Part shown: piece by piece, positions 1 through 6,025 of the stretch
How positions within the stretch are numbered: the stretch's first letter is position 1
Layout: every line of letters begins with the position of its first letter
Assembly: GCA_019239785.1 (NCBI GenBank)
Contig: JAFAZM010000321.1
Span: forward strand, 1-11,353
Direction: 5' to 3'
DNA: 11,353 nt
DNA from: Sphingomonadaceae bacterium
GTDB lineage: Bacteria > Pseudomonadota > Alphaproteobacteria > Sphingomonadales > Sphingomonadaceae
Notes under the pieces: model-generated
Told to the model about the DNA's origin: nothing
The model's input: the letters and a program-made list of their open reading frames with translations, nothing else
The model's database searches: none
Translations under genes and position numbers: made by a program

Positions 1-2
1 CC

Positions 3-1025
3 GATTATTCCACATCGGGTTCGACGACGACGTTGAGCGCCGGTGCGAACTGGGAGCCGATCGAGGACCTGCTCTTCCGCGGCAATTGGGCGCAAGGCTT
101 CCGCGCCCCAAGCATCGGCGAGCTGTTCGGCACGCCGTCGCGCTTCGACCAGGAGATCGTCGATCCCTGCTCGGCGGTGGGCGGCGCGATCCCGGCCGCG
201 GTCCGGACCAACTGCATCGCCCAGGGCGTGCCGGCGAACGGCAGCTACGTGCAGCTCAACACGCAATTGCCGGTGATCACCGGCGGCAATCCCAATCTCG
301 CTCCCGAGAAATCGCGCAGCTGGGGCGCGGGCGCGGTCTGGCGGCCGCAATTCGCGCGGCGGCTCTCGCTCGAGGCGAATTACTATAATATCCGGGTGAA
401 CGGGGCGATCCAGGCGATCGACGCCGAAGTGCTGCTCGGCCGCTGCGCCAATACCGGCGACGCGCTGAGCTGCGCCGCGATCACCCGCTCGGCCTCGGGC
501 GCGGTCACGCAGATCCGCGGCTTCCTGCAGAACATCGCGAGCATCCGGACCGACGGTTTCGACTTCACGCTCAACTGGCGCGGGCCGCAGACCGACATCG
601 GCACCTTCAACCTGTTCGCGACGGCGACCTTGCTGCGCCACTACCGGGTGACGGTGCCGGCAACCACCGGCACCACCCGGATCAACCGCGAGGGCACGGA
701 GCAGGGCAGCCCCGACCAGGCCTTCCCGAAATTCAAGGGGACCGGGATCCTGGACTGGACCTATCACGAGTTCGGCGCCTCGCTGACCGGCCGCTACATC
801 CAGCATGTGGTGGAGGACAACGGCAACCGGCTCGGCTCGCGCTTCTACACGGACATCCAGCTGCGCTGGAACCTCCACGACGGCTTCGGCTTCGCGCTCG
901 GCGCCAACAATCTGTTCAACGTCGATCCGCCGGGCTGCATCAGCTGCGGCCTCAACAATATGGACCCGACCACCTACGACGTGCCGGGGACCTTCTTCTA
1001 CGCCCGGGTGACCTACCATATGTGA
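3..1025 (+). CDS. TonB-dependent outer-membrane receptor, C-terminal part (5' end outside window)
   Basis: The open frame enters from the left edge and gives 340 residues of beta-barrel. The start, signal peptide and plug domain lie outside the window. Seen: the segment GNWAQGFRAPSIGELFG, a hallmark of the TonB-dependent receptor barrel; the phrase LAPEKSRSW, matching the family's 'NP.L.PE.S.s...G' motif; alternating amphipathic strands; and the C-terminal block GANNLFNVDP...TYDVPGTFFYARVTYHM. Three Cys pairs (PCS/NCI, RCA/SCA, GCISC) lie in probable extracellular loops and could form disulfides. Known of the family: these receptors import bulky ligands (siderophores, heme, vitamin B12, glycans) across the outer membrane using TonB-ExbBD energy. 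The substrate cannot be read from this fragment. The last residue is Met, not the Phe most outer-membrane proteins end in, but the strand before it is intact. The gene is followed directly by a terminator-like hairpin, so it is probably the end of its transcript. Confidence 0.93.
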   Translation, partial: DYSTSGSTTTLSAGANWEPIEDLLFRGNWAQGFRAPSIGELFGTPSRFDQEIVDPCSAVGGAIPAAVRTNCIAQGVPANGSYVQLNTQLPVITGGNPNLAPEKSRSWGAGAVWRPQFARRLSLEANYYNIRVNGAIQAIDAEVLLGRCANTGDALSCAAITRSASGAVTQIRGFLQNIASIRTDGFDFTLNWRGPQTDIGTFNLFATATLLRHYRVTVPATTGTTRINREGTEQGSPDQAFPKFKGTGILDWTYHEFGASLTGRYIQHVVEDNGNRLGSRFYTDIQLRWNLHDGFGFALGANNLFNVDPPGCISCGLNNMDPTTYDVPGTFFYARVTYHM

Positions 1026-1034
1026 CGGATGGCG

Positions 1035-1062
1035 CTGCCCTCCTCCGAGAGGGGGAGGGCAG
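1035..1062 (+). terminator. Strong hairpin after the TonB receptor gene, likely terminator
   Basis: A 12-bp stem (1035-1046 with 1051-1062, including one G-T pair) closes on a GAGA tetraloop (1047-1050), ten bases after the receptor stop codon. Only a short pyrimidine stretch (TCTTCCC) follows instead of a clean T-run, which is common for terminators in high-GC genomes. The position and stability support a terminator or 3'-end stabiliser. The absence of a U-tract keeps the call moderate. Confidence 0.6.
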
Positions 1063-1080
1063 GCACGGAGTCTTCCCTGA

Positions 1081-1233
1081 CCGTTCGGGCTGAGCCTGTC
1101 CTTCGATACGGGCCCTCGACTTCGCTCGGTCCCCACTCAGGATGAGCGACTGAATCTCGTCGCTACCGCTCATCCTGAGTAGCGGCTGAGCTTGACGAAG
1201 CCGCGTATCGAAGGACAGGCTCAGGACGAACGG
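1081..1233. repeat. REP-like nested inverted repeat
   Basis: Outer arms 1081-1110 and 1204-1233 are reverse complements at 28 of 30 positions (left arm begins CCGTTCGGGCTGAGCCTGTC). Inner arms 1133-1148 and 1167-1182 are complementary at 15 of 16 positions, around an 18-nt loop. The middle parts are only partly complementary. The core words CTGAGCCTGTC and CTTCGATACG/CGTATCGAAGGAC resemble the dispersed palindromic intergenic repeats I know from sphingomonad genomes (recalled, not searched). No open reading frame inside looks real. The element ends about 17 bp before the next start codon, so that gene's promoter must lie in or before the repeat, or the leader must be folded. Confidence 0.75.
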
Positions 1234-1250
1234 GTAGGGTGTCTCCACCC

Positions 1251-1514
1251 ATGAACTTCGACGATCAGCTCCGCCGCTATTTCGGCACCGCCGACCTCGC
1301 CGCCGTGCCGGCCGAGGCGCTCGCCGCCGGCGTGGAGCGGATGCAGGTCGATCTCGGCCTGGAGCAGGACCGCAGCCGCCGCTTCGCGCTCTGGGCCCTG
1401 CTTCACATGCTCGGCGGCGCGCCGGACCTCGATGTGGCGTTCGAGGACGCGCAGGACCGCGAGGCGGCGCGCAATTTTATGGAGCTGATGGAGCGGACCG
1501 GCGAGGGTGGCTGA
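1251..1514 (+). CDS. Small soluble helical protein of unknown function upstream of clpP
   Basis: The product has 87 residues and begins MNFDDQLRRYFGTADLAAVP. It is rich in Ala, Glu, Asp and Leu, predicted mostly helical, with no signal peptide or membrane segment. I do not recognise a named domain. The central stretch RRFALWALLHMLG could form a hydrophobic helix for self-association or partner binding. The ATG at 1251 is preferred: a purine-rich GTAGGG lies about 11 nt upstream and the protein begins naturally there. A GTG at 1239 would add four residues (MSPP). The stop codon overlaps the start of the next gene by 8 nt, indicating translational coupling. The start lies just after the REP-like repeat, so expression may depend on read-through or on a promoter within the repeat. 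Codon use is typical of the window, which supports a real gene. Confidence 0.75.
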   Translation: MNFDDQLRRYFGTADLAAVPAEALAAGVERMQVDLGLEQDRSRRFALWALLHMLGGAPDLDVAFEDAQDREAARNFMELMERTGEGG

Positions 1515-1896
1515 GCTACTCTACGTCGTCTGGCTGGTGCCGCTGATCATCTATGTGACGGTGCTGCTGGTCCGCAGCAGGGTGTCGGTGCGGCAGCGCG
1601 GCCTGCTCATCACCGCGGCGGTCTGGGGCAATATCCTGTTGCTGATCTTCTATGCCCAGGCGCTGGCCGCGCTCGACCGCCTGCAGCGCGCCCGCGCACT
1701 GGCGGAGGCGGAGCGCTGCACGCGCGAGCACCTCAGCGAAGCTTGTCCCGTGGGTTATGGGATCTGGGATCCGCCGCCACCACCCCTTCACTGGGAATGG
1801 GTGGTGGTCGCCTATGTGTTCGCCATGGCCGGCCTCTACGTCCTGCTCCACATGTCCGAGCAGCGCCTGGCGCGGCGTGGCGACGACGAAGGCTGA
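1507..1896 (+). CDS. Small three-helix inner-membrane protein, unknown function
   Basis: The product has 129 residues from a GTG start that overlaps the previous gene by 8 nt, so the two are probably coupled. Predicted membrane segments are at residues 3-22, 32-53 and 97-116. The loop between helices 1 and 2 is Arg-rich (R23, R25, R29, R31) and so is the C-terminus (QRLARR), so both should face the cytoplasm. This puts the long 54-96 loop in the periplasm. That loop has a charged helix, two cysteines (C71, C80) that could form a disulfide, and a Pro-rich run (WDPPPPPLHW). No known family is recognised. The ribosome binding site is weak (a GGAG about 13 nt upstream), so the exact start is less certain than the frame. 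clpP follows 85 nt downstream. Confidence 0.7.
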   Translation: MAELLYVVWLVPLIIYVTVLLVRSRVSVRQRGLLITAAVWGNILLLIFYAQALAALDRLQRARALAEAERCTREHLSEACPVGYGIWDPPPPPLHWEWVVVAYVFAMAGLYVLLHMSEQRLARRGDDEG

Positions 1897-1916
1897 CCGG
1901 GAGGCGAGCGCCGGGG

Positions 1917-1946
1917 CTTGAACCCGCACCCAAAGGCTCCGATGTT
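1917..1946 (+). promoter_or_regulatory. Candidate heat-shock (RpoH-type) promoter of clpP
   Basis: CTTGAA (1917-1922) matches the RpoH -35 consensus exactly. After a 15-nt spacer, TCCGATGTT (1938-1946) is a partial match to the RpoH -10 (CCCCATnT type; C, C, A, T and T agree). It lies 36 nt before the clpP start. ClpP is a classical heat-shock gene, which raises the prior, but the -10 match is imperfect. Confidence 0.4.
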
Positions 1947-1981
1947 GGCCGCACGCAACCCCCAGCAAGGACGTTTCCGCC

Positions 1982-2623
1982 GTGGACCATCAGGACATCA
2001 TCAGCCAGCTCGTTCCCATCGTCATCGAGCAATCGAACCGCGGCGAGCGCAGCTTCGACATCTATTCGCGCCTGCTGCGCGAGCGGATCGTCTTCGTCAC
2101 CGGCGGGGTCGAGGACCATATGGCCACCCTGGTCACCGCCCAATTGCTCTATCTGGAGAGCGAGAATCCGAAGAAGGACATCTACATGTACATCAACTCG
2201 CCGGGCGGGGTCGTCACGGCGGGCATGGCGATCCACGACACGATGCAATACATCCGGCCCAAGGTCGGCACCGTCTGCATCGGCCAGGCCGCCTCGATGG
2301 GCGCGTTCCTGCTCTCGGCCGGCGAGCCCGGCATGCGCGTCGCCCTCACCAATGCGCGGATCATGATCCACCAGCCCTCGGGCGGCGCCCAGGGCATGGC
2401 GACCGACATCGAGATCCAGGCCAAGGAGATCCTCCGCATCCGCGCCAGGATGAACGAGCTGATGGCCAAATATACCGGCCAGGCGCTCGAGGAGATCGAG
2501 AAGGCGGTCGAGCGCGACAAGTTCTTCTCGGCCGAGGAGGCGAGGACCTTCGGCCTTGTCGACGAGGTGTTCGAGAAGCGCCCGGCGCCGGCCGAGGAGG
2601 GGACGACCGCCAAGGCGGCCTGA
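1982..2623 (+). CDS. clpP: ATP-dependent Clp protease proteolytic subunit ClpP
   Basis: The product is a 213-residue serine peptidase (family S14) that forms a double heptameric chamber in the cytoplasm and degrades proteins unfolded by ClpX or ClpA. The catalytic triad is complete: Ser105 in GQAASMGAFL, His130 in MIHQPSGG, and Asp179 in VERDK. The spacing between the three (25 and 49 residues) equals that of E. coli ClpP (Ser97/His122/Asp171 in mature numbering). The oxyanion region YINSPGG (70-76) and the SLVPIVIEQ-like N-terminus are conserved. The start is GTG 1982, with AAGGA (1967-1971) ten bases upstream; the protein begins MDHQDIISQLVPIVIEQ. A short propeptide may be removed by self-cleavage. 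The Pro/Glu/Ala C-terminal tail is variable, as usual. A heat-shock-like promoter precedes it. Unlike the usual clpP-clpX pairing, clpX lies about 7.6 kb downstream. Confidence 0.98.
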   Translation: MDHQDIISQLVPIVIEQSNRGERSFDIYSRLLRERIVFVTGGVEDHMATLVTAQLLYLESENPKKDIYMYINSPGGVVTAGMAIHDTMQYIRPKVGTVCIGQAASMGAFLLSAGEPGMRVALTNARIMIHQPSGGAQGMATDIEIQAKEILRIRARMNELMAKYTGQALEEIEKAVERDKFFSAEEARTFGLVDEVFEKRPAPAEEGTTAKAA

Positions 2624-2627
2624 TCCT

Positions 2628-2651
2628 GCGCGGCTTGAAGGCGAGCCGCGC
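2628..2651 (+). terminator. Hairpin just after clpP
   Basis: A perfect 8-bp stem (GCGCGGCT / AGCCGCGC, loop of 8) begins five bases after the clpP stop codon. No T-run follows, only ACGATTTCG. It may be a weak intrinsic terminator or a 3'-end stabiliser. Confidence 0.45.
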
Positions 2652-2704
2652 AACGATTTCGAGACGCCGAACCCGCGGTTTTTCCCGTAATCCTTCGGCA
2701 ATGC

Positions 2705-2728
2705 CGGGCGAGGTGTGCAGCTCGCCCG
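2705..2728 (+). terminator. Second hairpin downstream of clpP
   Basis: A perfect 8-bp stem (CGGGCGAG / CTCGCCCG) has an 8-nt loop, about 80 nt after clpP. It is followed by a mixed AT-rich stretch, not a T-run. Together with the hairpin at 2628 it probably separates the clpP transcript from the small gene at 2827. Confidence 0.35.
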
Positions 2729-2826
2729 ACATTGATTCAGTTTGTTGCACGGAAGTCCCGCTTCGTCCTACGTCGCGCGCAGGGGCCGATGGGTGGCGAG
2801 CCTCTGTGTAGGGTGGGGGAGTTCTC

Positions 2827-2985
2827 ATGGGTACCGGTCTGTGGCGCGACGGCCATATGGTCCAGGTGAGCTACGAGAATCGCACCGCGGTGCCCATCTC
2901 GAAGGCGCTCTACGAGGAGCGCGGCTACCAGCCCCCCTTCGACAAGCTGCCGGAGAAGGCGGAGTACGACGCGCAACGCCGCTGA
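2827..2985 (+). CDS. 52-residue small protein of unknown function
   Basis: The protein runs MGTGLWRDGHMVQVSYENRT and ends in KLPEKAEYDAQRR. It has no signal peptide or membrane helix, is rich in charged and aromatic residues, and has an internal GYQPPF turn. An excellent ribosome binding site, GGGGGAG (2815-2821), sits five bases before the ATG, which strongly supports translation. The composition is unlike random high-GC frames (varied residues, few Arg/Ala runs). I recognise no family. It lies 203 bp after clpP on the same strand, separated by two hairpins, so it probably has its own transcript. The downstream stretch 2990-3016 contains a short CTCTCC/GGAGA inverted repeat that could end it. 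Confidence 0.7.
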   Translation: MGTGLWRDGHMVQVSYENRTAVPISKALYEERGYQPPFDKLPEKAEYDAQRR

Positions 2986-3024
2986 GCCTTGGGCGCTCTC
3001 CCCGGAGAAGAGGGCCCACTCAAT

Positions 3025-3180
3025 TCACCAGGGCCACTCGCTGCTGTCGATGATGCCGTCGCCGTTGCGGTCGATCGGCCCATAGGACCCGCAGGCGGCG
3101 TAGGTCCGGCTCGCGTCGAACGCGTCGCCACGCATTCCGTCTCGGAGAAGCTCTGCACGCTCGCTGTTTGACCATCTCAC
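3025..3180 (-). pseudogene. EF-hand fragment, possibly the remnant of a small calcium-binding protein
   Basis: The minus-strand frame reads ...YAACGSYGPI then DRNGDGIIDSSEW and stops after PW. The segment D-R-N-G-D-G-I-I-D-S-S-E is a textbook EF-hand calcium loop, with D1, N3, D5, I8, D9 and E12 all present. The frame opens only after a TAG at about 3185, giving at most 51 residues from a GTG at 3180, or 36 from an ATG at 3135. No good ribosome binding site or signal peptide is visible. EF-hand proteins of Proteobacteria are usually secreted and carry two or more loops, so this is more likely the last piece of a decayed gene than a complete one. A very short intact protein is possible. No second EF-hand motif is visible upstream in other frames. 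Confidence 0.45.
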
Positions 3181-3284
3181 GGTCGCCTAAGACCTGCTCA
3201 CCAACTCGAATGAGCAGCGCGGCGAGGCCGGACTGCGGAAGTCGCTGGTTAGGCGTCCCTTGAGCGCGATGAGCCAAACGAAAG

Positions 3285-3312
3285 CGGGCCGGGGCGTGCA
3301 CGCCCCGGCCCG
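3285..3312. terminator. 28-bp perfect GC palindrome, probable minus-strand terminator
   Basis: CGGGCCGGGGCG - TGCA - CGCCCCGGCCCG is fully self-complementary across all 28 bases (12-bp arms, TGCA centre). Reading on the minus strand, it is followed by GCTTTCGTTTGG, a T-rich stretch. On the plus strand no T-run follows. It therefore fits best as an intrinsic terminator for transcription coming from the right, i.e. from the small minus-strand genes at 3645-4159. Confidence 0.55.
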
Positions 3313-3558
3313 GACACCGGAAGAAATCCATCCTCGGTGACGTCCTTACGGCGAGGCGGTCCGCGGCTTCGATCGACGCCTCGCCGATCATGTTATCCTT
3401 CAGAAAACAAAGCCGATATTGCCCGCATGGCCCAGCACACGGACGGCATAGGCGCGTTCGCAGGGGGACGCATTAACCCTGATCTAGCGCGGGGGCGGAA
3501 TGATCTTTGCGGCGCCGGAGGCGTCACGTTGAGGGCGGCGGCCGCGTTCCGCGCCCAC

Positions 3559-3616
3559 TCCTGGCCGACCACAAACTCGGCTTGGCGAGCCGCTCCCGCG
3601 CCCGCTCAATTCCCGC
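3559..3616 (-). pseudogene. Decayed partial copy of the 52-residue acidic protein gene at 4001-4159
   Basis: On the minus strand this reads GIERARERL, then, after restoring one missing base near 3583, QAEFVVGQEW. The intact gene at 4001-4159 reads GIERARELLCEAKFVIGQEE at the same place. The two DNA segments (3559-3616 and 4040-4098) align along their length, with one single-base gap and scattered substitutions. Upstream of the copy there is no start codon or matching N-terminus in frame, and downstream the sequence no longer resembles the intact gene. This is what a degenerating tandem duplicate or recombination scar would leave. Confidence 0.5.
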
Positions 3617-3644
3617 GAGATCGGAGCCCGCGTGCGGCGGAGCG

Positions 3645-3824
3645 CTATCTGAAGCTCGTTACCGGCACCTGGCCGGCCGTCTCAGTCTCGGCCCTTCGCG
3701 CCTCGCCCTCATAATGTCGCGCGAGCAGCTTCAGGTTGGCGGCGGTCGTTGCGTCGCGGCTGCGCTCTGCCAGGATTCGACAAAGGAGCCCCTGAGCGCG
3801 GCAGTAGGAAATCTCGTCGACCAC
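3645..3824 (-). CDS. 59-residue helical small protein, unknown function
   Basis: From GTG 3824 the product reads MVDEISYCRAQGLLCRILAE, continues through RDATTAANLKLLARHYEGEA and ends VTSFR. It resembles the many short sphingomonad proteins of the form '.e..YYR.RA...R.lA....d....n.....A..YE.eA', which are amphipathic two-helix proteins of unknown role (recalled pattern, not searched). GTG 3824 is favoured because a G7 run lies seven bases upstream as ribosome binding site and the protein begins naturally there. A TTG at 3848 would add eight atypical residues. Two cysteines (residues 8 and 15) lie one helical repeat apart. The gene lies downstream of, and on the same strand as, the acidic 52-residue gene. 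The palindromic terminator at 3285 is the first good stop signal for both. Confidence 0.6.
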   Translation of the reverse strand: MVDEISYCRAQGLLCRILAERSRDATTAANLKLLARHYEGEARRAETETAGQVPVTSFR

Positions 3825-4000
3825 GTTCAGACCCCCCCGAACAGCCAACCCCGTAGAAATACTGTAATGGCAAGTGCCGATTCCGCAAGCGCGTCATGCT
3901 CCCGCGGGCTGCGTGCCGCCATGCCGCCGTCCGATGCCGCCGCGGCCTGGAGCCTACGGGCGGCCGAGCACGGATCGGACGTCTTGCGGCTGGTCGAGAA

Positions 4001-4159
4001 TCAGGCAGCGGGATTTGGCGGCTCGATCCTCAACGGCTCTTCCTGGCCGATGACGAACTTGGCCTCGCAAAGCAGCTCCCGCGCGCGCTCGATCCCGTCG
4101 CGGATGGCCTCTTGCGCCTCTTCCGCTATCTCTTCTTCAGGAGTGCGCTCGTCGCTCAT
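4001..4159 (-). CDS. 52-residue acidic helical protein, unknown function
   Basis: The product begins MSDERTPEEEIAEEAQEAIR and ends EPPNPAA. It is strongly acidic in the first 20 residues, then has an amphipathic helix (IERARELLCEAKFVIG) and a Pro-rich tail. There is no signal or membrane segment. ATG 4159 has a weak GGGA about eight bases upstream. Its reality is supported by the partial, mutated homologue at 3559-3616: sequence similarity between the two is clearest in this reading frame. It lies 122 bp downstream of the TpsB-like gene on the same strand and could be co-transcribed with it, though a 9-bp inverted repeat (4199-4207 / 4256-4264) lies between them. Confidence 0.6.
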   Translation of the reverse strand: MSDERTPEEEIAEEAQEAIRDGIERARELLCEAKFVIGQEEPLRIEPPNPAA

Positions 4160-4198
4160 GGCGAAATCCCAATCCGTGGATTAATCGAGATCAAGCCT

Positions 4199-4264
4199 TT
4201 CGGTTCCAACGGGCGGGCGCCAAGGTCAGTCGCTGTGGCCCCCGGCCGACAAGCAGGAACCGAA
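4199..4264. repeat. 9-bp inverted repeat between the TpsB-like gene and the small gene
   Basis: TTCGGTTCC (4199-4207) and GGAACCGAA (4256-4264) are perfect reverse complements 48 bp apart, 17 bp beyond the stop codon of the TpsB-like gene. They could close a large stem-loop at the 3' end of that transcript or be a paired protein-binding site. A chance occurrence is possible. Confidence 0.3.
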
Positions 4265-4281
4265 CTCTCGCGGCGAGGCGT

Positions 4282-5973
4282 TCAGAACCTGCTCGCCAGG
4301 CTGAACGAGAAGCGCGGGTCCGGGTCCGGATTGTAGGGGCTGTCGGTCAGCGGCACGCCCAGCTCCAGGCCGGCTTCGAGGCCGTGGGTGAACCAGGCGC
4401 GGGCGCCACCGCCGGCCGAGGCGAGACTGCCGCCGCCGAAGCCGCCGCGCAGGTTCGTCGCCCGGCCGGCATCGGCATAGAGATAGAGCTGCAGCCGGCG
4501 CAGCGGGCTCGGGAGGCCGTTGGCGATGTCGTAGCGAAGCTCGGCCGCGGCGCCGGCGCCCTCGTCGCCCGAGACCTCCCAATAATCGAACGCGCGCAGG
4601 AACTGCCGGCCGCCGAGGCCGATCTCCTCGCTGGCGAGCAGCGGCCGGGAGGCGAGCTGCGCCTCGCCGGAAAGCTGCAGGCTGAAGCCGCGGCCGAGGC
4701 CGCGGTCGTACTGGATCCAGGCGCGGCCGGCCGAGAAGCGGCCGCTGCCGTCGGCGCGCGAGGCGAGGGGGTCGCCGGGCATCGTCGCCCGCAGCCAGTC
4801 GAGCCCCTGCACGTAGCTCAGCCGCACCCGCATCCGCCCGCCGGCGAGCGGGCCGTTGGCGAACAGGGTGGCGCTGGCGGTGACGATACGGTCGTCCCGC
4901 ACGCGCGCGCCGGCGCGGTCGAGATTGGAATCGCGGACGGTCAGCGCGGCATTCGCCCAGAGGCTGCCGGCGCGGCTGCGGAGCAGGGGATGGGAGACGG
5001 AGACCTCCGCCTGACGGCTGTCGCCGGCAATGTCGGCGGCGCGCAGATCGCCGCCGGCGCGGCTGTGGGCGGCATAAGCGGCGACGCCGATCTCGGTGCC
5101 CGCGCGGCCCACCGGAACGCGATAGGCGCCCTCGACGAGCTGGAACTCGCGCGGCTGCAACGGCGTCCCGCTGACGCCGATCGAGAGCCGGTCGCCGCGC
5201 ACCGCCAGGCTGTTGAGGTCGACCGCGACGCGGGCGCGGACCGGGCCGGAGGTCGCGGAGCCGGCATTGTCGATCGAGGCGCGGCCCTGCACGCGATCGA
5301 AATCGGTGCGGACGCTCAGGATGTTGCGGCCCATCCGGCGCACGATCCGCGGCTGGCCGAGCGACATGCCCGGAATGTCGCCGGCAAGGAGCAGCGCCCG
5401 TTCGAGCGCGGCGGTGCGCACCGGCCGGCCGGTGGCGAGCGGCGCGAGCGCCCGTTCGACGATCTCCTTGCCGGGCCCGTCGGCCTCGACCGCGTCGATC
5501 CTGCCCTCGTCGATGGTGACGTGAAGGATGCCGGCGACCAGATCCTGGCGCGGAACCCAGGCGGTGGCGAGCGGATAGCCCGCGGCACGCGCCGCACCGG
5601 CGACGTCGCGGGCGAGCGCGCGCAGCTCGGCGGGGCCGAGCGGGCGGCCGAGCCACGGCTCGATCGCGGCGGCGAAGGCGGAAGGGGGCAGCTCGACGGC
5701 GCCGTCGACGCGGATCGCGCCGGCGACGATCGGCGGCCCCTCGGGCACCGGCGCATCGGCGGCGGCCGAGGGCACCTGCAGGGCCGACGTCGCCGGCGTC
5801 TGGGTCCGGTGCTCGTCGGGACCGAGCTGGCGCTCGACCACGGAAGGATCGGCGCGGTCGACCGGGTTCTGGACGATGTCGGCGGCCGAAGCGCCGCCGG
5901 AGCCGAGCAGGGCCGCGCCGGCCAGCACGAAGCGGCGGACGGAGCAGGCGAGGAAGGACGCGGACGCTGACAT
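4282..5973 (-). CDS. ShlB/FhaC-type outer-membrane transporter (TpsB of two-partner secretion)
   Basis: The product has 563 residues. Residues 1-30 are a signal peptide (RR, then hydrophobic VLAGAALLG, cleavage ASA|AD). A Pro-rich linker follows to about 80. A POTRA domain spans about 84-160 (IRVDGAVELP...HVTIDEGRID) and a second, weaker one about 160-225. A 16-strand-type beta-barrel runs from about 230 to the end. The tip motif of loop L6, usually VRGY/F, is FLRAFD here (458-463), inside GLGGRQFLRAFDYWEVSGDEG; the essential Arg460 is kept and the Gly is replaced by Ala. The last residue is Phe, as needed for BAM insertion. Length matches the family (about 550-600). Known role: TpsB proteins secrete a partner TpsA across the outer membrane. 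No TpsA with an N-terminal hemagglutinin domain lies in the window. The divergent FecR/Asn-Gly protein is the only secreted candidate partner nearby. The ATG at 5973 has only a weak GGCGG upstream. Confidence 0.9.
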   Translation of the reverse strand: MSASASFLACSVRRFVLAGAALLGSGGASAADIVQNPVDRADPSVVERQLGPDEHRTQTPATSALQVPSAAADAPVPEGPPIVAGAIRVDGAVELPPSAFAAAIEPWLGRPLGPAELRALARDVAGAARAAGYPLATAWVPRQDLVAGILHVTIDEGRIDAVEADGPGKEIVERALAPLATGRPVRTAALERALLLAGDIPGMSLGQPRIVRRMGRNILSVRTDFDRVQGRASIDNAGSATSGPVRARVAVDLNSLAVRGDRLSIGVSGTPLQPREFQLVEGAYRVPVGRAGTEIGVAAYAAHSRAGGDLRAADIAGDSRQAEVSVSHPLLRSRAGSLWANAALTVRDSNLDRAGARVRDDRIVTASATLFANGPLAGGRMRVRLSYVQGLDWLRATMPGDPLASRADGSGRFSAGRAWIQYDRGLGRGFSLQLSGEAQLASRPLLASEEIGLGGRQFLRAFDYWEVSGDEGAGAAAELRYDIANGLPSPLRRLQLYLYADAGRATNLRGGFGGGSLASAGGGARAWFTHGLEAGLELGVPLTDSPYNPDPDPRFSFSLASRF

Positions 5974-6025
5974 GACCGCCGGATCTAAACGTGCCGGGTA
6001 AATATTTCTTTGACCATTCAGCGCG

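Larger units (their letters stand above)
3181..3644. other. Gene-poor stretch of about 460 bp
   Basis: Apart from the palindrome at 3285-3312 and the decayed copy at 3559-3616, I see no supported gene here. A 123-codon minus-strand frame (3391 down to 3020) has an ATG with AAGGA close upstream. However, it reads straight through the palindrome, turns Arg-rich over the EF-hand fragment and resembles no protein, so I do not call it. A leader or very short peptide starting at 3391 cannot be excluded. Confidence 0.5.

Noticed and set aside
1017..1025. The TonB receptor ending in His-Met instead of Phe as a sign of truncation
   Set aside because: The final strand and the preceding TYDVPGTFFYARVTY block are complete and the stop sits where family members normally end; the last residue varies in this family.
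3020..3391. A 123-codon minus-strand frame with a plausible ribosome binding site
   Set aside because: It reads through the 28-bp palindrome, becomes Arg-rich where it overlaps the EF-hand fragment in another frame, and resembles no protein.
4384..5970. A 528-codon plus-strand frame opposite the TpsB-like gene
   Set aside because: Gly/Ala/Arg/Glu-rich high-GC shadow; the minus strand has a signal peptide, POTRA domains and a terminal Phe.
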